This document shows positions 34,959 through 47,900 of a stretch of DNA of 64,000 nucleotides, one piece after another (the stretch's first letter is position 1; every line of letters begins with the position of its first letter). The stretch spans positions 14,389,570 through 14,453,569 of the forward strand of contig NC_088300.1 in assembly GCF_032854445.1 (NCBI RefSeq), written 5' to 3'. The DNA comes from Liolophura sinensis (lineage: Eukaryota > Mollusca > Polyplacophora > Chitonida > Chitonidae). The notes below the pieces were generated by a model. The model searched no databases. It worked only from the letters and a program-made list of their open reading frames with translations, and was not told the origin of the DNA. The translations under genes were made by a program, and so were the position numbers.

Positions 34959-37900
34959 AAGAAGAAGAAGAAGAAGAAGAAGAAGAAGAAGAAGAAGAGG
35001 AGGAGGAGGAGAAGAAGAAGAAGAGATTCGGTCATTTTGTACAGCTTACAGAGTGACCGATAACAAATAATATCTATATTTTCACAATAAGATCTTTAGA
35101 AATAAGTAGTGGCATCGTTTGCAGATTTTACTCTGGGCTCTCACGTTGCTTTAACGTATAAACCAGGCCGCCATCGTATAAGGATAAATATGGTATGAAT
35201 CACAACCCAATAAACACACCAAAAATGTTCACCATGCAGTCTATGGCATTCTGTTTCATATTTGTTCATAATTTCACTTAACCTGTGACAACAAGTTTTG
35301 TCGACATAGCGGATATTTTGTACTCATATGATGCGTATAAATAATTGCAAGTAAAGCTTGAACGATACGCCTGTATTTGGTTGTTACTCGGCACGACAGT
35401 ATTCAACTGGGTAATATATTTGAGTGAGTAGCATTTTACCGAGCTGTGTATAACCGAGTAGTACTTGACCGGGTGGTATTTTTGATAATGGCTCTAGTTC
35501 GTGACGGTGGCTGTGAGTTCAGCTCATATTGGCTTCCCCTCCGGCCGTACGTGAGAGGTCTGCCAAGAACCTGCGGATAATCGTGGGTTTCCCCGGGGAA
35601 TATCAACAGCAATCACTGTGTTATTGGTCTTTTTACATTGCTGCTGGATTGGCGCTATCAGTGAAGTTATAGCATAAAATAGCAAATCACACACTGTAAC
35701 CCATTGTTGGACAAGCTTTCTGAAAGATTACCCAGTGTGATTGAAATATCATATTTCAGACAGTTCACGTCATGCGCGCATATACTATCATGATCAATCA
35801 GTGTTGTACGTTCTTCTACATGCTGAACGTACAATTTAAAGTATATACTACTTACTATAACGATCGACTGGTGACTGATTTATTGATAAATTGGTGTTTA
35901 TCTTTCTCAGTGCAAAAACGGCGTTTAGAGCCCTAAACGTATATCTAAGCCAATATTTTGTCCGTTACTTTTTACACGTTTACATACTTAATACGTATTA
36001 CCCCTCAACGTGCTTAGTCATTTAGCATATTCCTAAACACACGTTTTGGCTCTCTCTAGGCGAAAACATGTTTAGCGTCTAAACGTGTCAAAGGAAACCA
36101 GTCTATCTAAGAACGATAGAACAAATGAAATATATGTATTTTCATCTCACATTCACATTCTGTTGTCCACAGCGGCCTGTATTAATACAATGTCTTAAAA
36201 TGAGCATTTAAATACAAGAAATACCGATTTATAACTTTGCATATAATACACAAAATGCATGCCTTGATTTACTTGATCTTGTACAGGAGAGAACATATAT
36301 ATTGAACGTGACACATACCTTGGGGTACATACAAAACGAAAAAAGCAAAAGCAGACTTTTTTATGCTTAGCAATATGCGAAACCTAATAAAAGACAAGTT
36401 CAAAGTACAATATAAGAGACTTTACAGTAACAAAAATACTGTAATTCTAAAAAGCCGTATTCAGTTAAAAGAGTGAATGTATTTTCAGATTTACGACAGT
36501 AAAGTTCAAAATCTAATCAAAAACATTCAGTTCTCATAGAAGACAGTCTAGTAGATAATGGCCCAGTACATATGCTACCACAGAAAGAAAATGCACAACT
36601 GTTATAAATTTTGGGTATTGATGTCTTATTAAATTAAAATTTACATCGATTAATACAAGTTACTTTTAAAATACCAGTCATGAAATAACTATATAGTTTT
36701 ATATCTATCAATTTCCCTGTTCGCTGTACAGTTTTATGCAGTTAAAAATAACAAAAATGAGCCTTAATGAAAAAAGGACTGTCATCAAAAACAACTATCT
36801 GTAAAAAAAACAAAAAGCTGGTAGTATTTTGGGTATGATATAGACCAAGCAAGTAACATGCCACTGATAAAAGTTGTAAGGGAAACTTTAAGTCACTTCC
36901 TATGTGGAATGTTACTTGCATGCCATCACAAATCATTTAGCATGTGTCTATCCTTCAAAATAGCATGGTGTAGTGGGCTTTTTTTGCAGGCTCTGCAGGT
37001 CAGTGTTTCTCACTCGAAGGTACTAAATAAATCAATAGGTAAGTGCACAGAAACACAAATATTTGTACCAGTTATTATGTTATCCAGAATTAATATTCGT
37101 TTTACAGAAACAGAAGAATATCAAATCATAAACACAACGAAAACAACATTACAAAAAAGATGCACTAATTTGAGTGTTGGTGAAGAACAACACATTTCAC
37201 AATGAAACTGTTACATACTTTAAAATCAATACCTACATCTGCTTCTACCAATTTGCTCCTGCTTCCCCTTTGTGGCGAACTTCACCCGCAAACACAGCCT
37301 GCTCAGCTTTGCTCACATTACTTGTTCATCATTGTCTTACTTCAAGACCGCTTTCAACTTCATACTCCTATTAAATCAGAAACAAAAAGCATGGGTCAAG
37401 GTCAATAATTCCTATGGTAAATGTATAAATATTCAACTACTTACATTAATGCATCCGAGTTTTTTTTTATTTTAGAATTCAAAAACATTAGGATACAGAA
37501 AACAATGTCCATCTTTCAGGATAGTTATGCAAACAAAACAGTGACATTCTAGTTAACAAAAATGTGTATTAAAACTACCTACAAAACACCAATGTGTAAT
37601 TCGCTCAGCCGGATACCACAATATGAGAATAATTTAACAGGTTGAAACATTTGGGCTTTGGAATGAAAACAGCTATTCTTTCACAATGTCTCATTTAGAA
37701 CAGGTCATATATTGACACCTGTACCTAGTCTCCTACATGTATATTAGATAATACTACGGAAACATTTCAAACTACTAAACTAATTAAGAACATATACACA
37801 AACTGAATTCAAAGTGACCTACTTCACTGCCTCTGTCAGTGTGATCAGATCAAAAAACAGACCAAGCTAATGCCCATCTTGGTCCCACGACATCGTTGTT

Positions 37901-39572
37901 TAGGTTAGAATTCAGCAGGTAGAATTCATATTTAACCTCAAAAATGCAACCCAGAGTTACAGAATGTAATAGATATGCTTCCATCAGCGTCAGGGAATAC
38001 TATTATATTATCAAACTGTTTTCATATCAGCTTTGCTATAGACGCTGAGCCAGTTGAATTGTAATTTCAAGACAATGTATCCTCTTAACACATTGTGTGG
38101 ATTATATTTCATGAATGAGATATAATTTTAAGCAGCATTATAAAGTGGGTTTTTTCATTTGTGCTGAAAAATAGTAAGTCTAATAATATAATTTTTCAAA
38201 TTTCCCTTCTACAAATTACTTACTACTTAAGTAAGCCAGACATATATATCTCCACAGGTCGGGTGTAATAATGGATGACATACGTACATGATCATCAAAT
38301 ATAAACACCTAGAAATAATGTTTGTTTGTTTGGACTAAATATGTTTGTAATTTATCAGTGTAAGTACAGAAAGCCAAATAGTAAGCAATGAAAAAGAAAA
38401 GTTGATCATATACAGGTGCCAAAATTCTTGACCAAAATCAAGCAGCCAATTTTGACAGGCGATTAACAAAAACTGTGATCAACTGCTTGATGTAACTGTT
38501 CACAGAGGCTCGAAATTATTATTTGAAGCACCGACTAAAATGACAGATCTGAATCTGAACAATGTTTTCTTCTTCGAGATTCGCAAATTACAACAACACG
38601 TGCTTTTTGGCTGGAGAAGTGAAGTTTCATATTTCCCTTATGTACCATTTAATAGTAGTTCTCCATCAACGATGATATCACTCACCTGTTGTCTTCGATG
38701 TGATGATGTAAAAAACTGCGAAATAAGGTAAAGGCTGACCGAAGAGAGCAGTAGCCATAACCAAGACTTTCTGTGTGAGAGCTCGATTTCGCGCCACTAA
38801 ACTATTGGCGAACAAAGGAGAGGGGTCATGCGGCACTCCACGCACATCCAAGCCCGATGCCACATAGTCGTGTAGTGATAGCTTAAATAGTATTCCTCAT
38901 GGTTTTCTTGGAAATGAAGAATTGAGTCCTAGGGCAGCGGTTAATGGACGGAAAAATATAGAGAATACTTCATTTTACAGTATTTTCGACGGATCCAAGG
39001 CTAAAACCACACACATAAAACATAGTTCTTCATGAGCGTGAATTTATACCAAGCTATAGTGCATTCATAGCCTGGAATATGGGCCTCGAATATGGACCTG
39101 TCATATTATCTCTGAAAACACAATTTCTAAATTAATTCTAAAATTAGTACACCAATTGCGCTAGTCTTCCAAATTATTGTAGGCGACATGTACAGGCAAG
39201 TACATGTATATGATGTAGTCCTACATGTCAGCCATTCATCCCTAAACGTATTTAACCCTGAACATATTTAGCGGTCAACCCGTTTAGGAATGCGCTTAGA
39301 TAAAAGCCGAAGCAAAATATATATTTATAATACGCACATGTTTGGGCCTCAGATTGGTTAGGAGAACAAACGTTAAAGACTCTAAACACGTTGGCACATC
39401 CAACATGTTTAGGTAAGTCGTGCTTTAGCTAAGGAAGCATTTCTTAGCATGTTTAGCACACAACATGTAAAAGGGACGTTAATTTCTAAACGCCTTTTTT
39501 GCAGTGTTCACTAAAAAGGTATATTGGTCATTTGCCATCTTTAAACATTCCACAGAAGGCTGTGAAATATAT

Positions 39573-39609
<37 letters not shown>

Positions 39610-42600
39610 TAATATATATATATATATATATATATATACCCATCTTACCTAATCCTATATTTTTACAAAGACAAAACGGTTTCCTTCTCGCAGAGTTCAC
39701 GTCAAGAGGGGTAGTTTCAATCTGACATTTCAAATAATTCTTACATAGTCAGCAATATACCTAAGGGTTTTTGCATATGTAGCCTTGAAGCAATTGTTAG
39801 ACCCCGTGTGTTGTGTGACGATTTCCACCAATGTCACAAGTTATTATTACCATTCTTTTGTACCGGTACGTAAATATGACCAGAGCGTCCAGAATCTATG
39901 GCTCTTTGGCGCTTCATGATTGTGCCTAATTCCGCTTAATTCGGGGCCAGGGGAATTATATCCATCGTCTTGAATTAGATCGCCAAGTTGAAAGCTCAAA
40001 GCGCAATTGAGATACTTACAGATTTCGCTCATTCGCCTTGAACATACCTTTCACCTTTCCAGCATCATTGAAACCTGTTGACTTCTTTTCCTTGCATGAT
40101 TCCGTCTTAATTTCGTACTTTATATACTTTTTTGTTTTCGGTCGTTTGTATTTAACATCGTTTTGGAAATTGGCATTGTAATTATTGACCTGTAACACCC
40201 ATCTTGGTTGACCGGTGGTATGTTGTCTGCTTCGACGCATACATACAGTACAAAAGACTACAGCATAAAAAGTAAAAGCAGAGCAGCGACGACAGTGTGA
40301 TAATTTTCAAATGGTCACGCGTAACTGGTGCCCCTCTTATGGATTTACCTCAATTCGCGTTTTAATTCGAAATGTTCGCGTAAATGGCCCAATAATAACT
40401 TACGCGCCTCTCCGCACCATGGCTTATTCAGACTGACATGTAGGTAAGACAGACAGTTACATGTATGTTAAAGTCAACTTATTTGGACTACACGGGTTTA
40501 TGCCACCGGGCCTACGGGATTTTTGATTAATGCGATCGTTGTGAGTTCGTCCGGCACATTTGGCTTCTTCTTCTATCATACATGGGAGGTTTGCTAGCTG
40601 CCAATATAGGGTCGTGTAAAATTCCCAGTTTTCTCTGCTCATAATGCCGTATGTTAAGTGAAATATTCTTGAGTACGTCGCAAAGCACTAATGCCCCACT
40701 CAAAAATATTTCATGGCTGAATTATGGCATCACATGTAAAAGCAACCTTTAGATCAAACTGATTGATTTTGTGCTTAACTTACATAACGACAGTCAGGTC
40801 TATGGGTGAAGGTAACCAAAATTCTCAGGGTATATCACCTGCCTTTGGAAAATATCTGAATATTTTGCCAACTTAAACATAAAGGTAATTATTGAGCAAT
40901 TTCCTTTCGTCACAATAAAGTGTATGGTCTATGCGTGTACATAACAGCAAAAGGAAGACACCTCATTCTCTCTGGCAAACAATCTTTCACATGGTAATGA
41001 CTTCATTTCAGTTATTACCGGTTTTGTGTCACCCGTGGTCTCCACCAGCCTAGAGGGCAGGGTGACAAACGGGGACCGTTTACTACATGACTTACTCAGC
41101 GGGTATGACACCGACATGCGGCCAGTAAAGAATCCAACTGAAGCCGTGTTGATCACCATGGACATTACTATCAACAAGATCCTTAAACTGGTAAAACCCC
41201 AACCTTAATAAAATACAAATGTATTAGTTTCACACTTCAGTATTTTCAACCTCATTTCTGCATTTTATCCATAGCTCTGTCTTACCTCCACAGTTAACAT
41301 TTCTTTCACTCACTAATGTTTCAGTCACTTTAATTGCAATTTTTCAGACTTCGATGTCTCAATTGTCCATTACACTATTGCGCAGCTCCACTTTTTTATA
41401 ACGCAAAAGACAGCAGTTATTGAGTAAAACCTGAGCACCTGTGACAATGTGATATTTTGCACATAATCACACGTATCTGGTCACTTACCAGTTTACCTCA
41501 GTTAAGGTTTTATGATTAAAAAGTAGCAAGTTAAATGCCACCCAGGACTATGTTTTAAGCAGAATTAGGTTTAAAATGCACTAATGTTAATTGCATCACC
41601 TCATGGTTTAGGATTATACAAATGTTGTGTTGTCATCACATTATATAAACGTTCACATAAAAAAACATGAAAGGGAACCAGGCCGCTTTTCTAACACGTG
41701 ATTGCACTCTTCTCTCAAACTCATTCAGAAATACACACACACATGATTTGTTTTATACATAAATACCAAAAACTAGAAACCCATAGTGCTCTTGTCTGCT
41801 TTATTTCAGAATGAACGTGACCAAATCCTTGTCTCCTTCATATGGATTCGCATGGTAAGATATGTTACTTATGCAGTATTAATGGTTATTTAAAGTCAGC
41901 TTGTACTTAATAAACTTTAAATTTTAATTTTGAGTCCCACTGTTCCGATTAGCGATTTTCATAAACATCAGAATCATGTCCCAAACGTTAACAGTAGGAC
42001 ATCATATAATAGGCCCTGCAGAGGATTTGAATTATACATATATATAAAATGGTACACAAAAGCAATATTTTGTGAGACTTTAGCGCCGTCAATGAAACTG
42101 ACTAGTTTTCCTCTTTTAGTTGATTTTTTTTTCTCTACTTCAAGTTTTGGAAGGATGAATTTTTGCGATGGAACGCCTCTGAATACGGTGGTATAACCCA
42201 CTTCGCTCTTGACCGGGGTCGAATCTGGACACCAGATATAACACTGTACAACAGGTACATTTCACCACATGTATGTTAGCAATGAACAGAACCACCCTCT
42301 GTTTTCCCTTTCCGCTCCAAGTTCCGATTATAATGTAGCGTAGATAGAAGCTGGACTATGAAAATCCACAGTACTGTGATAAATTTTTAAAATATACAGA
42401 AAATAAATCTTTTTGTACAAGACAAAAAAAATCCGATAAAAGCTGAATATTCCATTTTGGGTCGAAGGTTCCATTTTGCATATTTCTTAAACAATCCATA
42501 TGGACTTCTGAAAAAAAAAAGACATTTGTCTTATATCTATATTTGGTTTTGCCACTATTCCTCGGTGCTTCCAGCGTTGACAAAGTTGGGTTGGCGATTC

Positions 42601-44982
42601 CGGAAGGCAACAAGGTGACCGTCACGAAGGATGGAAATATTGGTTGGTACTTCCCGACCGTGATGGAATCCTCCTGTGCCTTGAACATCCGAAGGTTCCC
42701 GTTCGACTCACAGATTTGTCCGATGAGATTCGGCTTCTGGGCTTATGACATACTCGCCTTAGACATCCAGAATCTCAACCCGCATGCGCAAACAGAGTTT
42801 TTTGAGGAGAACGGAGAGTGGCAACTTCTGAACGCACCTGCCAGGCGGGGTCTGCGAAAAGAACTTTCCACATACCCGTATATCGACTTTTACCTAGAGC
42901 TGGAGAGATACTCCCAATTTCATTTTCTGTTTCTGATTATCCCTTTTCTGGTGATCATCATGGTGACAGTGCTGGGGTTCCTTATCCCGGTGGGGGTCGG
43001 GGACAAACTAGCGCTCACAGTCACCAACCTCCTGTCGCTAGTTGTGCTACAACTGCTGGTGGCAGAGCGACTTCCGCCACAGTCAACTAATATGCCAGTC
43101 ATCGGTGAGTATTGGTACGATAAATTTGACTAAGTGAATGCTTGATGAAAAAAATATTATGCATAAAAATAAGTCACCAGCCTTATCAGTTGCATTAGAG
43201 CTATTTCCACTATACAATGCCAGGCTTATTCCAACTGGAGCCCTCAATGGCTGATTGTTTCAACGTGTCGGTCTCATTGCTGCGGATTAGTTCTTACATA
43301 TAATAGTAACGGCCCCGGTGTCAATGAAAAATTCTGGAGATCTATGTTGTATGCTTCTTCAGTAGGTAAAGAAATTTACTTCAACTCTCTTCATCTAAAC
43401 CATTTGATATTTGGTTTCAGCCGTGAAATGGTTAGCAAAGAAATTCGAGTCCATACATTGCATTAAAGTCATTAGAGGCAAATACAGTTATTCTTCAGAA
43501 TTTTGACTTATATCAGAAAGTTTTCCATGTACTTGGCGAATGTCGCTGGCTTACTTCGAATACCCCGATTTCCCTTACCTGTAAACATGACCGCTGTCAT
43601 ACAAGTGAAACATTAAATAAATTTTGAATCTTTACTGGTAACGTTCAAATTGGACATATACTGGATCTCTCGCCGCAGTATATCAGCTCTTGGCCAGCAA
43701 GCTATTGACCGCTTCTCTTTGCATGATTGCGGTCTGATTTCATACTTTTAGTTCTTTGGTGGTTTGTGTTATACGTCGTTTTCTGAATTGGCCTTCCGAT
43801 TATTGACCTGGAACGTCCTTGTTGGTTGACTGCTGTTATACGAGTGTATGGTTTCGATGCATAGATAGTGCTCCAGTCCAAATCTCCTTAGTCTGCGACT
43901 TTGTCAGATACCTAAAGAATTAGGACGGTGAATTCAAGACAACATTTAATTTCAGCCATGTTCTTCTGTGCTTGCATCCTGCTGGTTGCCTTGATGGTGG
44001 CGCTTCACGTGTTCGTCATCTTGGTCCATAAGGGTAGCACAAGCCGAAGACCCCCACATTGGCTACAGCGGATTCTCTTTCCAACTAAGTATGGGAAATA
44101 TCGGGACGGCTTGCCAGACAAGATCGCCATTTACAGTAAAGAGGTACGCAGTTTCCCAATGTTATAGCTATATGGACAAAATATTTCATTATAGCTTCAA
44201 AAATATTTTAATAATGTTAGAACTCTGGTTAATTACCACTTTGTTGGCAACGTTTGGTCTTGATGAAAGTCATATCTAGCAGTGGAGGTATTCTGAACGT
44301 TTGGCTGACTTTGTATATTTGGTGTTAAGTGAATCGATATGAAAAAATTGTTCTCACAGGTATATCGTTTTACCAACGTTCCTCTACGATTTTAATGTAT
44401 CAATGCCCAAGAGCACAATTCAGTTGGAGAGCATAATTCAGTTGGAGAGATATGGGTAGCCATTTGTTCTTCGATGAAGAAAAATTCCGTTTTGTCTGCA
44501 AATCTTTATTTAATATATCTAGACAACTAATACCCTTATGTTACGTAAACTGATAGCGCTGAGCATAAAGCCAGTTTCTACACTTAAAATACCACCATAA
44601 AAATATGTCACATAGTGCATTGTACTTCACGCATTTACAGCAACAGGACAACTCCCCTCACGTTCCTTACAAGCCATCAGAAGGCTTTGGAGAGAAACAA
44701 CCCAAAGGTACACACGAGCCTTTGTCTATCTGGACGTTGGATACCAAAGAGCCTGATTCAGATGCAGCAAATCTCAGTTCTGACCCCATGATGAATGACA
44801 TTGCTGACAACATTCTGCAGATTCGCCAGCACTTAGTCGGGGACCGTGCGTCGCAGCAGCTGGCAAAAGAGTGGAGAAATGTCGCCGAGAAGATCGACAA
44901 AATCCTGTTCACCCTTGTCATGACAGCAACGACGTTCATGTCTATCGTTTGTACCCTTGGGCCGCAGTATGAACTGATTTAA
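34560..44982 (+). CDS. Nicotinic acetylcholine receptor-like subunit, copy 1 (complete)
   Basis: Coding exons: 34560-34608, 41012-41190, 41810-41854, 42145-42254, 42575-43104, 43956-44143, 44641-44982; total 1443 bp, 480 aa, all phases agree. The 45-bp and 110-bp exons are the hallmark nAChR exons. Order: weak signal peptide (1 to about 30), ligand-binding domain, Cys-loop C162-C176 (13 residues between), M1 (about 245-266), M2 (about 271-292, GDKLALTVTNLLSL), M3 (about 306-328), cytoplasmic helix, M4 (about 452-475). Complementary-face Trp (W88, FIWIRM), loop A WTPDITLYN and a loop-B Trp (FGFWAYD) are present; the vicinal Cys pair of loop C is absent, so this is a non-alpha type by the usual rule. 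Asp at M2 -1', Leu at 9' and Glu at 20' predict cation selectivity. Intron 1 is 6.4 kb and packed with mobile elements. The link of exon 1 to exon 2 rests on phase and on its match to copy 2. Confidence 0.9.
34896..35024. repeat. Compound (AAT)n(AAG)n microsatellite
   Basis: About 34 bp of AAT then about 94 bp of AAG, interrupted once by AGGAGGAGG. It is in receptor copy 1 intron 1, some 290 bp after exon 1. Confidence 0.97.
35495..35602 (+). mobile_element. SINE family A internal fragment
   Basis: GGCTGTGAGTTCAGCTCATA, CTCCGGCCGTACGTGAGAGG and GATAATCGTGGGTTTCCCC match the family; it is in intron 1 of receptor copy 1. A tiny remnant is at 35165-35190. Confidence 0.75.
35908..39506. mobile_element. 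3.6-kb terminal-inverted-repeat DNA element, probably non-autonomous
   Basis: The left end CAGTGCAAAAACGGCGTTTA pairs with the right-end inverse CACTGCAAAAAAGGCGTTTA. Inside both ends are clusters of a short palindromic motif near CTAAACATGTTTAG: about six copies in 35925-36095 and about nine in 39240-39490. Such subterminal clusters and a CACTG start are known for CACTA/EnSpm-type elements, so that class is my best guess. No target duplication is clear and no transposase is seen. The interior is AT-rich with one exon-like frame at 38686-38896. It fills over half of intron 1 of receptor copy 1. Confidence 0.7.
38686..38896 (-). other. Exon-like open frame of unknown family, inside the 3.6-kb element
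   Basis: Seventy codons are open on the minus strand up to a strong donor (AACAG|GTGAGT) at 38686. The peptide includes SPLFANSLVARNRALTQKVL and ATALFGQPLPYFAVFYIITS, an ordered basic-then-hydrophobic pattern suggestive of one membrane segment. Codon use is balanced and GC is above its surroundings. I cannot name it. It could be a captured host exon or part of the element's own gene. No acceptor or start was fixed. Confidence 0.4.
40070..40390. repeat. Interspersed repeat D, copy 2, joined to a repeat E part
   Basis: 40070-40250 is a D copy (GCATGATTCCGTCTTAATTT, TTATTGACCTGTAACACCC, ATCTTGGTTGACCGG). 40250-40390 matches 21100-21240. Both are in intron 1 of receptor copy 1. Confidence 0.65.
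40490..40695 (+). mobile_element. SINE family A, strongly diverged
   Basis: TTAATGCGATCGTTGTGAGT, CATGGGAGGTTTGCTAGC and GTGAAATATTCTTGAGTACG keep the order of the family. It lies in intron 1 of receptor copy 1. Confidence 0.65.
43700..43872. repeat. Interspersed repeat D, copy 3
   Basis: GCATGATTGCGGTCTGATTT, TACGTCGTTTTCTGAATTGG and ATTATTGACCTGGAACGTCC, in intron 5 of receptor copy 1. Confidence 0.65.
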
Positions 44983-47900
44983 CCACTCACTTGACACGTT
45001 ACGTTTATATGGCCAGTTAATTTCTTCACAGCATCTTCTGTACTGCCTGAGTGACTGAGAATGAACAGGATTTTGCACAACACATTTCATTTACACGATT
45101 AAAAACACAAGAATGGAGAAAGGAACACTCTATTAAACCAACGTCACCTAAACCGCAATGCCCTTTATTGTTCTGTTGGATAGCGTTGTGAATTTATACA
45201 AAAGCTAAAATAGTCTTCAAAACACATTGTTACCCAAAAAACAACGCACAGGATAAGAGTTTCATCTGGTATTAGATGACTTGCTTGTGCAATTATTATT
45301 CAAGTTCACTGATTCATCTCTTTAAAAACGTATTGCTTAAGTTTTATTATCTGTTACAGTAAGCCACTTTGAAACGTATTCCTTATCCAACATACTGGGA
45401 TCGGGGGACGTGGAGGGGAGGGCGGGGGTCATCCGTGAACCGTGATTCACGTGAACATCAGATGACCGTGAACATCAGTAAAGCTTTTTATTATCATGGC
45501 TTATCAAATTTATGCTTGTTATACTTCGGATCAATTTGGCAAAACCTTCACACAGAAGAGACAAATCATCCTATGTGGAAAAATGTCTGCGAATAGCGTT
45601 TCAACTGCTTCAAAGACCCGGAGAGTTTGGGATGTTCAGGCATCGGTTACTGTGTTTGGACGAATAAATAGTTCTGTTCACAAGTCATGAATTTGCAATC
45701 TTGTATATGTTTTTAGACTCTTAGACTTGAAATTAGATTTCTCTTTTCTTGAACAGAATAGTGTTAAATATTCGATTACTTTCTCGCAGCCATTGTATTC
45801 ATTTTTATACCTCATGTAGTTATACTTTTGATGCAGAATATGCTGCATTGAATCGAAGTATTAATTCATGCATTTGATAAATGTATATATCTAAAGAAAC
45901 CGACTCAGTGTATGATCTATTCATGACATCACCTCGGAATCCAAATGGTTTCAAAACTTCAAAAAAGTCATCCAAATAAAGTTCGAAAAAGAAAGAAAAC
46001 GGCATTTGTTCCTTAACCATGCTTAAGGCACCGGTAAAATAGCCGTAAATAACAAATTAAACACTGACCATTCGCTCAGCTTTTCGAACCGCCAGTAGCG
46101 TTTAGGTCTCGTGACAGAAGAACGTAACCCTACGTGGTGCTCGTAAAGCTTCCCCCCTTTTCAGGCACAGAAATGTTGTGCCCATGTCGTAAAATCCGTG
46201 TCCACATTAGAGGAGACACAAAGCCATCCACCAAATTTAAATTCCCAAGCAAGTTTTCCAAAGGTGCTCTTAAAATGTTTAAAATATTGTACAACACTTA
46301 TCAACAGAATAAATAGCAAATGATAGTTACTATCCATACACTTTTTGGGTGCCACCATTCTGCAATATCTTGTGAGCTACATGTATGTAGGGTGTCGTCA
46401 CATCACTTAGAACCTGGCCTATATTATAGATACTAAACAACGTGTGCATGATTGGCCATGAAACTTTGATAGGAACAACAAAAAGAAAACACGAGATACC
46501 GAAGTCATTAGGTTCAGTTTTGTTCCGTTTACAAACAGCCGAGGTTTCTTTGAATTTGACAGTCACGGTGAACTTTGTGGTCACAGCGTTGTTTTTCAGC
46601 GGAGTCTTTCGCCACCGCCTGGATTGGCTGTATAAGGCTGTATTTCCTTACTAAATATGGCTTCGCTACTGGGTAATGAAAAAATATGCAGCGAAATCTT
46701 ATTCTCAGTCTTGTTGTCAGTCTCCTGCTCAACACGTAGGCATTAACTGTGACACAAATAGCCGCTCTTATAACTCCACATAAATGTATGACTGTCCAAA
46801 ATGCTTCAATTTATCACTTATGTCACCCCAAAACACGATCTATTTCTGTTTATCCATCTCACACAGCCACATTAACAATCAGGAGCTGAAAAATGTCGAA
46901 GCGAAAATATCGCCTGAGGTTTTCAGTGCTAATGATTCGCCAAGTCCATGAGGGTCCACAACATTGTTCGTCAGTTACTGGACAGGAACTGCCCAAGAAT
47001 GCCGTATCTCCAGTGCAGAATTTAATCTTCACGGCTTTCAAACCTTCGTAGAACTTTCGAAATAGGTGACCCTAAATGTGACAATTGTCGGTCTGTTTGT
47101 AAAACAAGTAATTGATTCAACGCACAAACACTGGTGCAAAGTCATGACGTGCTGAAGACATTTATTTATTTTATTTATTTATTCATTTGACCAGTGCTTT
47201 ATGCCGTACTCAAGAATATTTCACTTATACTACGGAGGCCGGCATTGTGGTGGGACGAAACGAGGCAGAACCCTGGGGAAACCCACGACCATCCACAGGT
47301 TGCTAACTGGCCTTCCCACGTACGTTTTGCAGAAAGACTGATAATATAAATATGTGTGTGTGAGAACACATGTATAATGTGAATGTGCGAATATGAAAAT
47401 GGATATATATGTATAAAAATACCTGTGTTATGAATGTGTGTAAATTATGTGTATACGAGGTAAACTAATACGTAAGAATGCGTAAATATCGTGTGTATGG
47501 GGGTACCTAATAAAGTGTTATACACTTATATACACATTATAAATACATCATAAATGCACAAGATGTTTTTACACGGTATGTCGAGATAGGTCACAAGGAG
47601 TGTAACACAGAGACAACCAACAGACAAACAAAGCAATGAATGAATTCGCAACTCTTCGTAAAAGAAACGCTCATCTGTAGTCCAAATGTAAAGACGGTAT
47701 CTGAAATATAGCATTTTATATCCTGAAATTTCCGGATATAAACCGCCGGAACACAAGGCTATGTACGTGTACATCAATATGTATATGTGCATATAGAGCT
47801 TCATTTTCGGCATTATAATAATGCTTTATTTATGTGTGTATTATTTATCTGTGTAAGTCCTGAAGTGCGATATGCTGTCATGATCACAGAATTTCGTTCA

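Noticed and set aside
34844-35035. Poly-Phe/poly-Leu frame
   Set aside because: Translation of the AAT/AAG microsatellite on the reverse strand.
37000-37480. Overlapping small plus-strand frames in the 3.6-kb element
   Set aside because: Several frames overlap without conserved features; antisense and AT-rich composition explain them.
46859-47041. 60-codon Cys-containing frame on the minus strand
   Set aside because: No splice context or recognisable motif; treated as chance.
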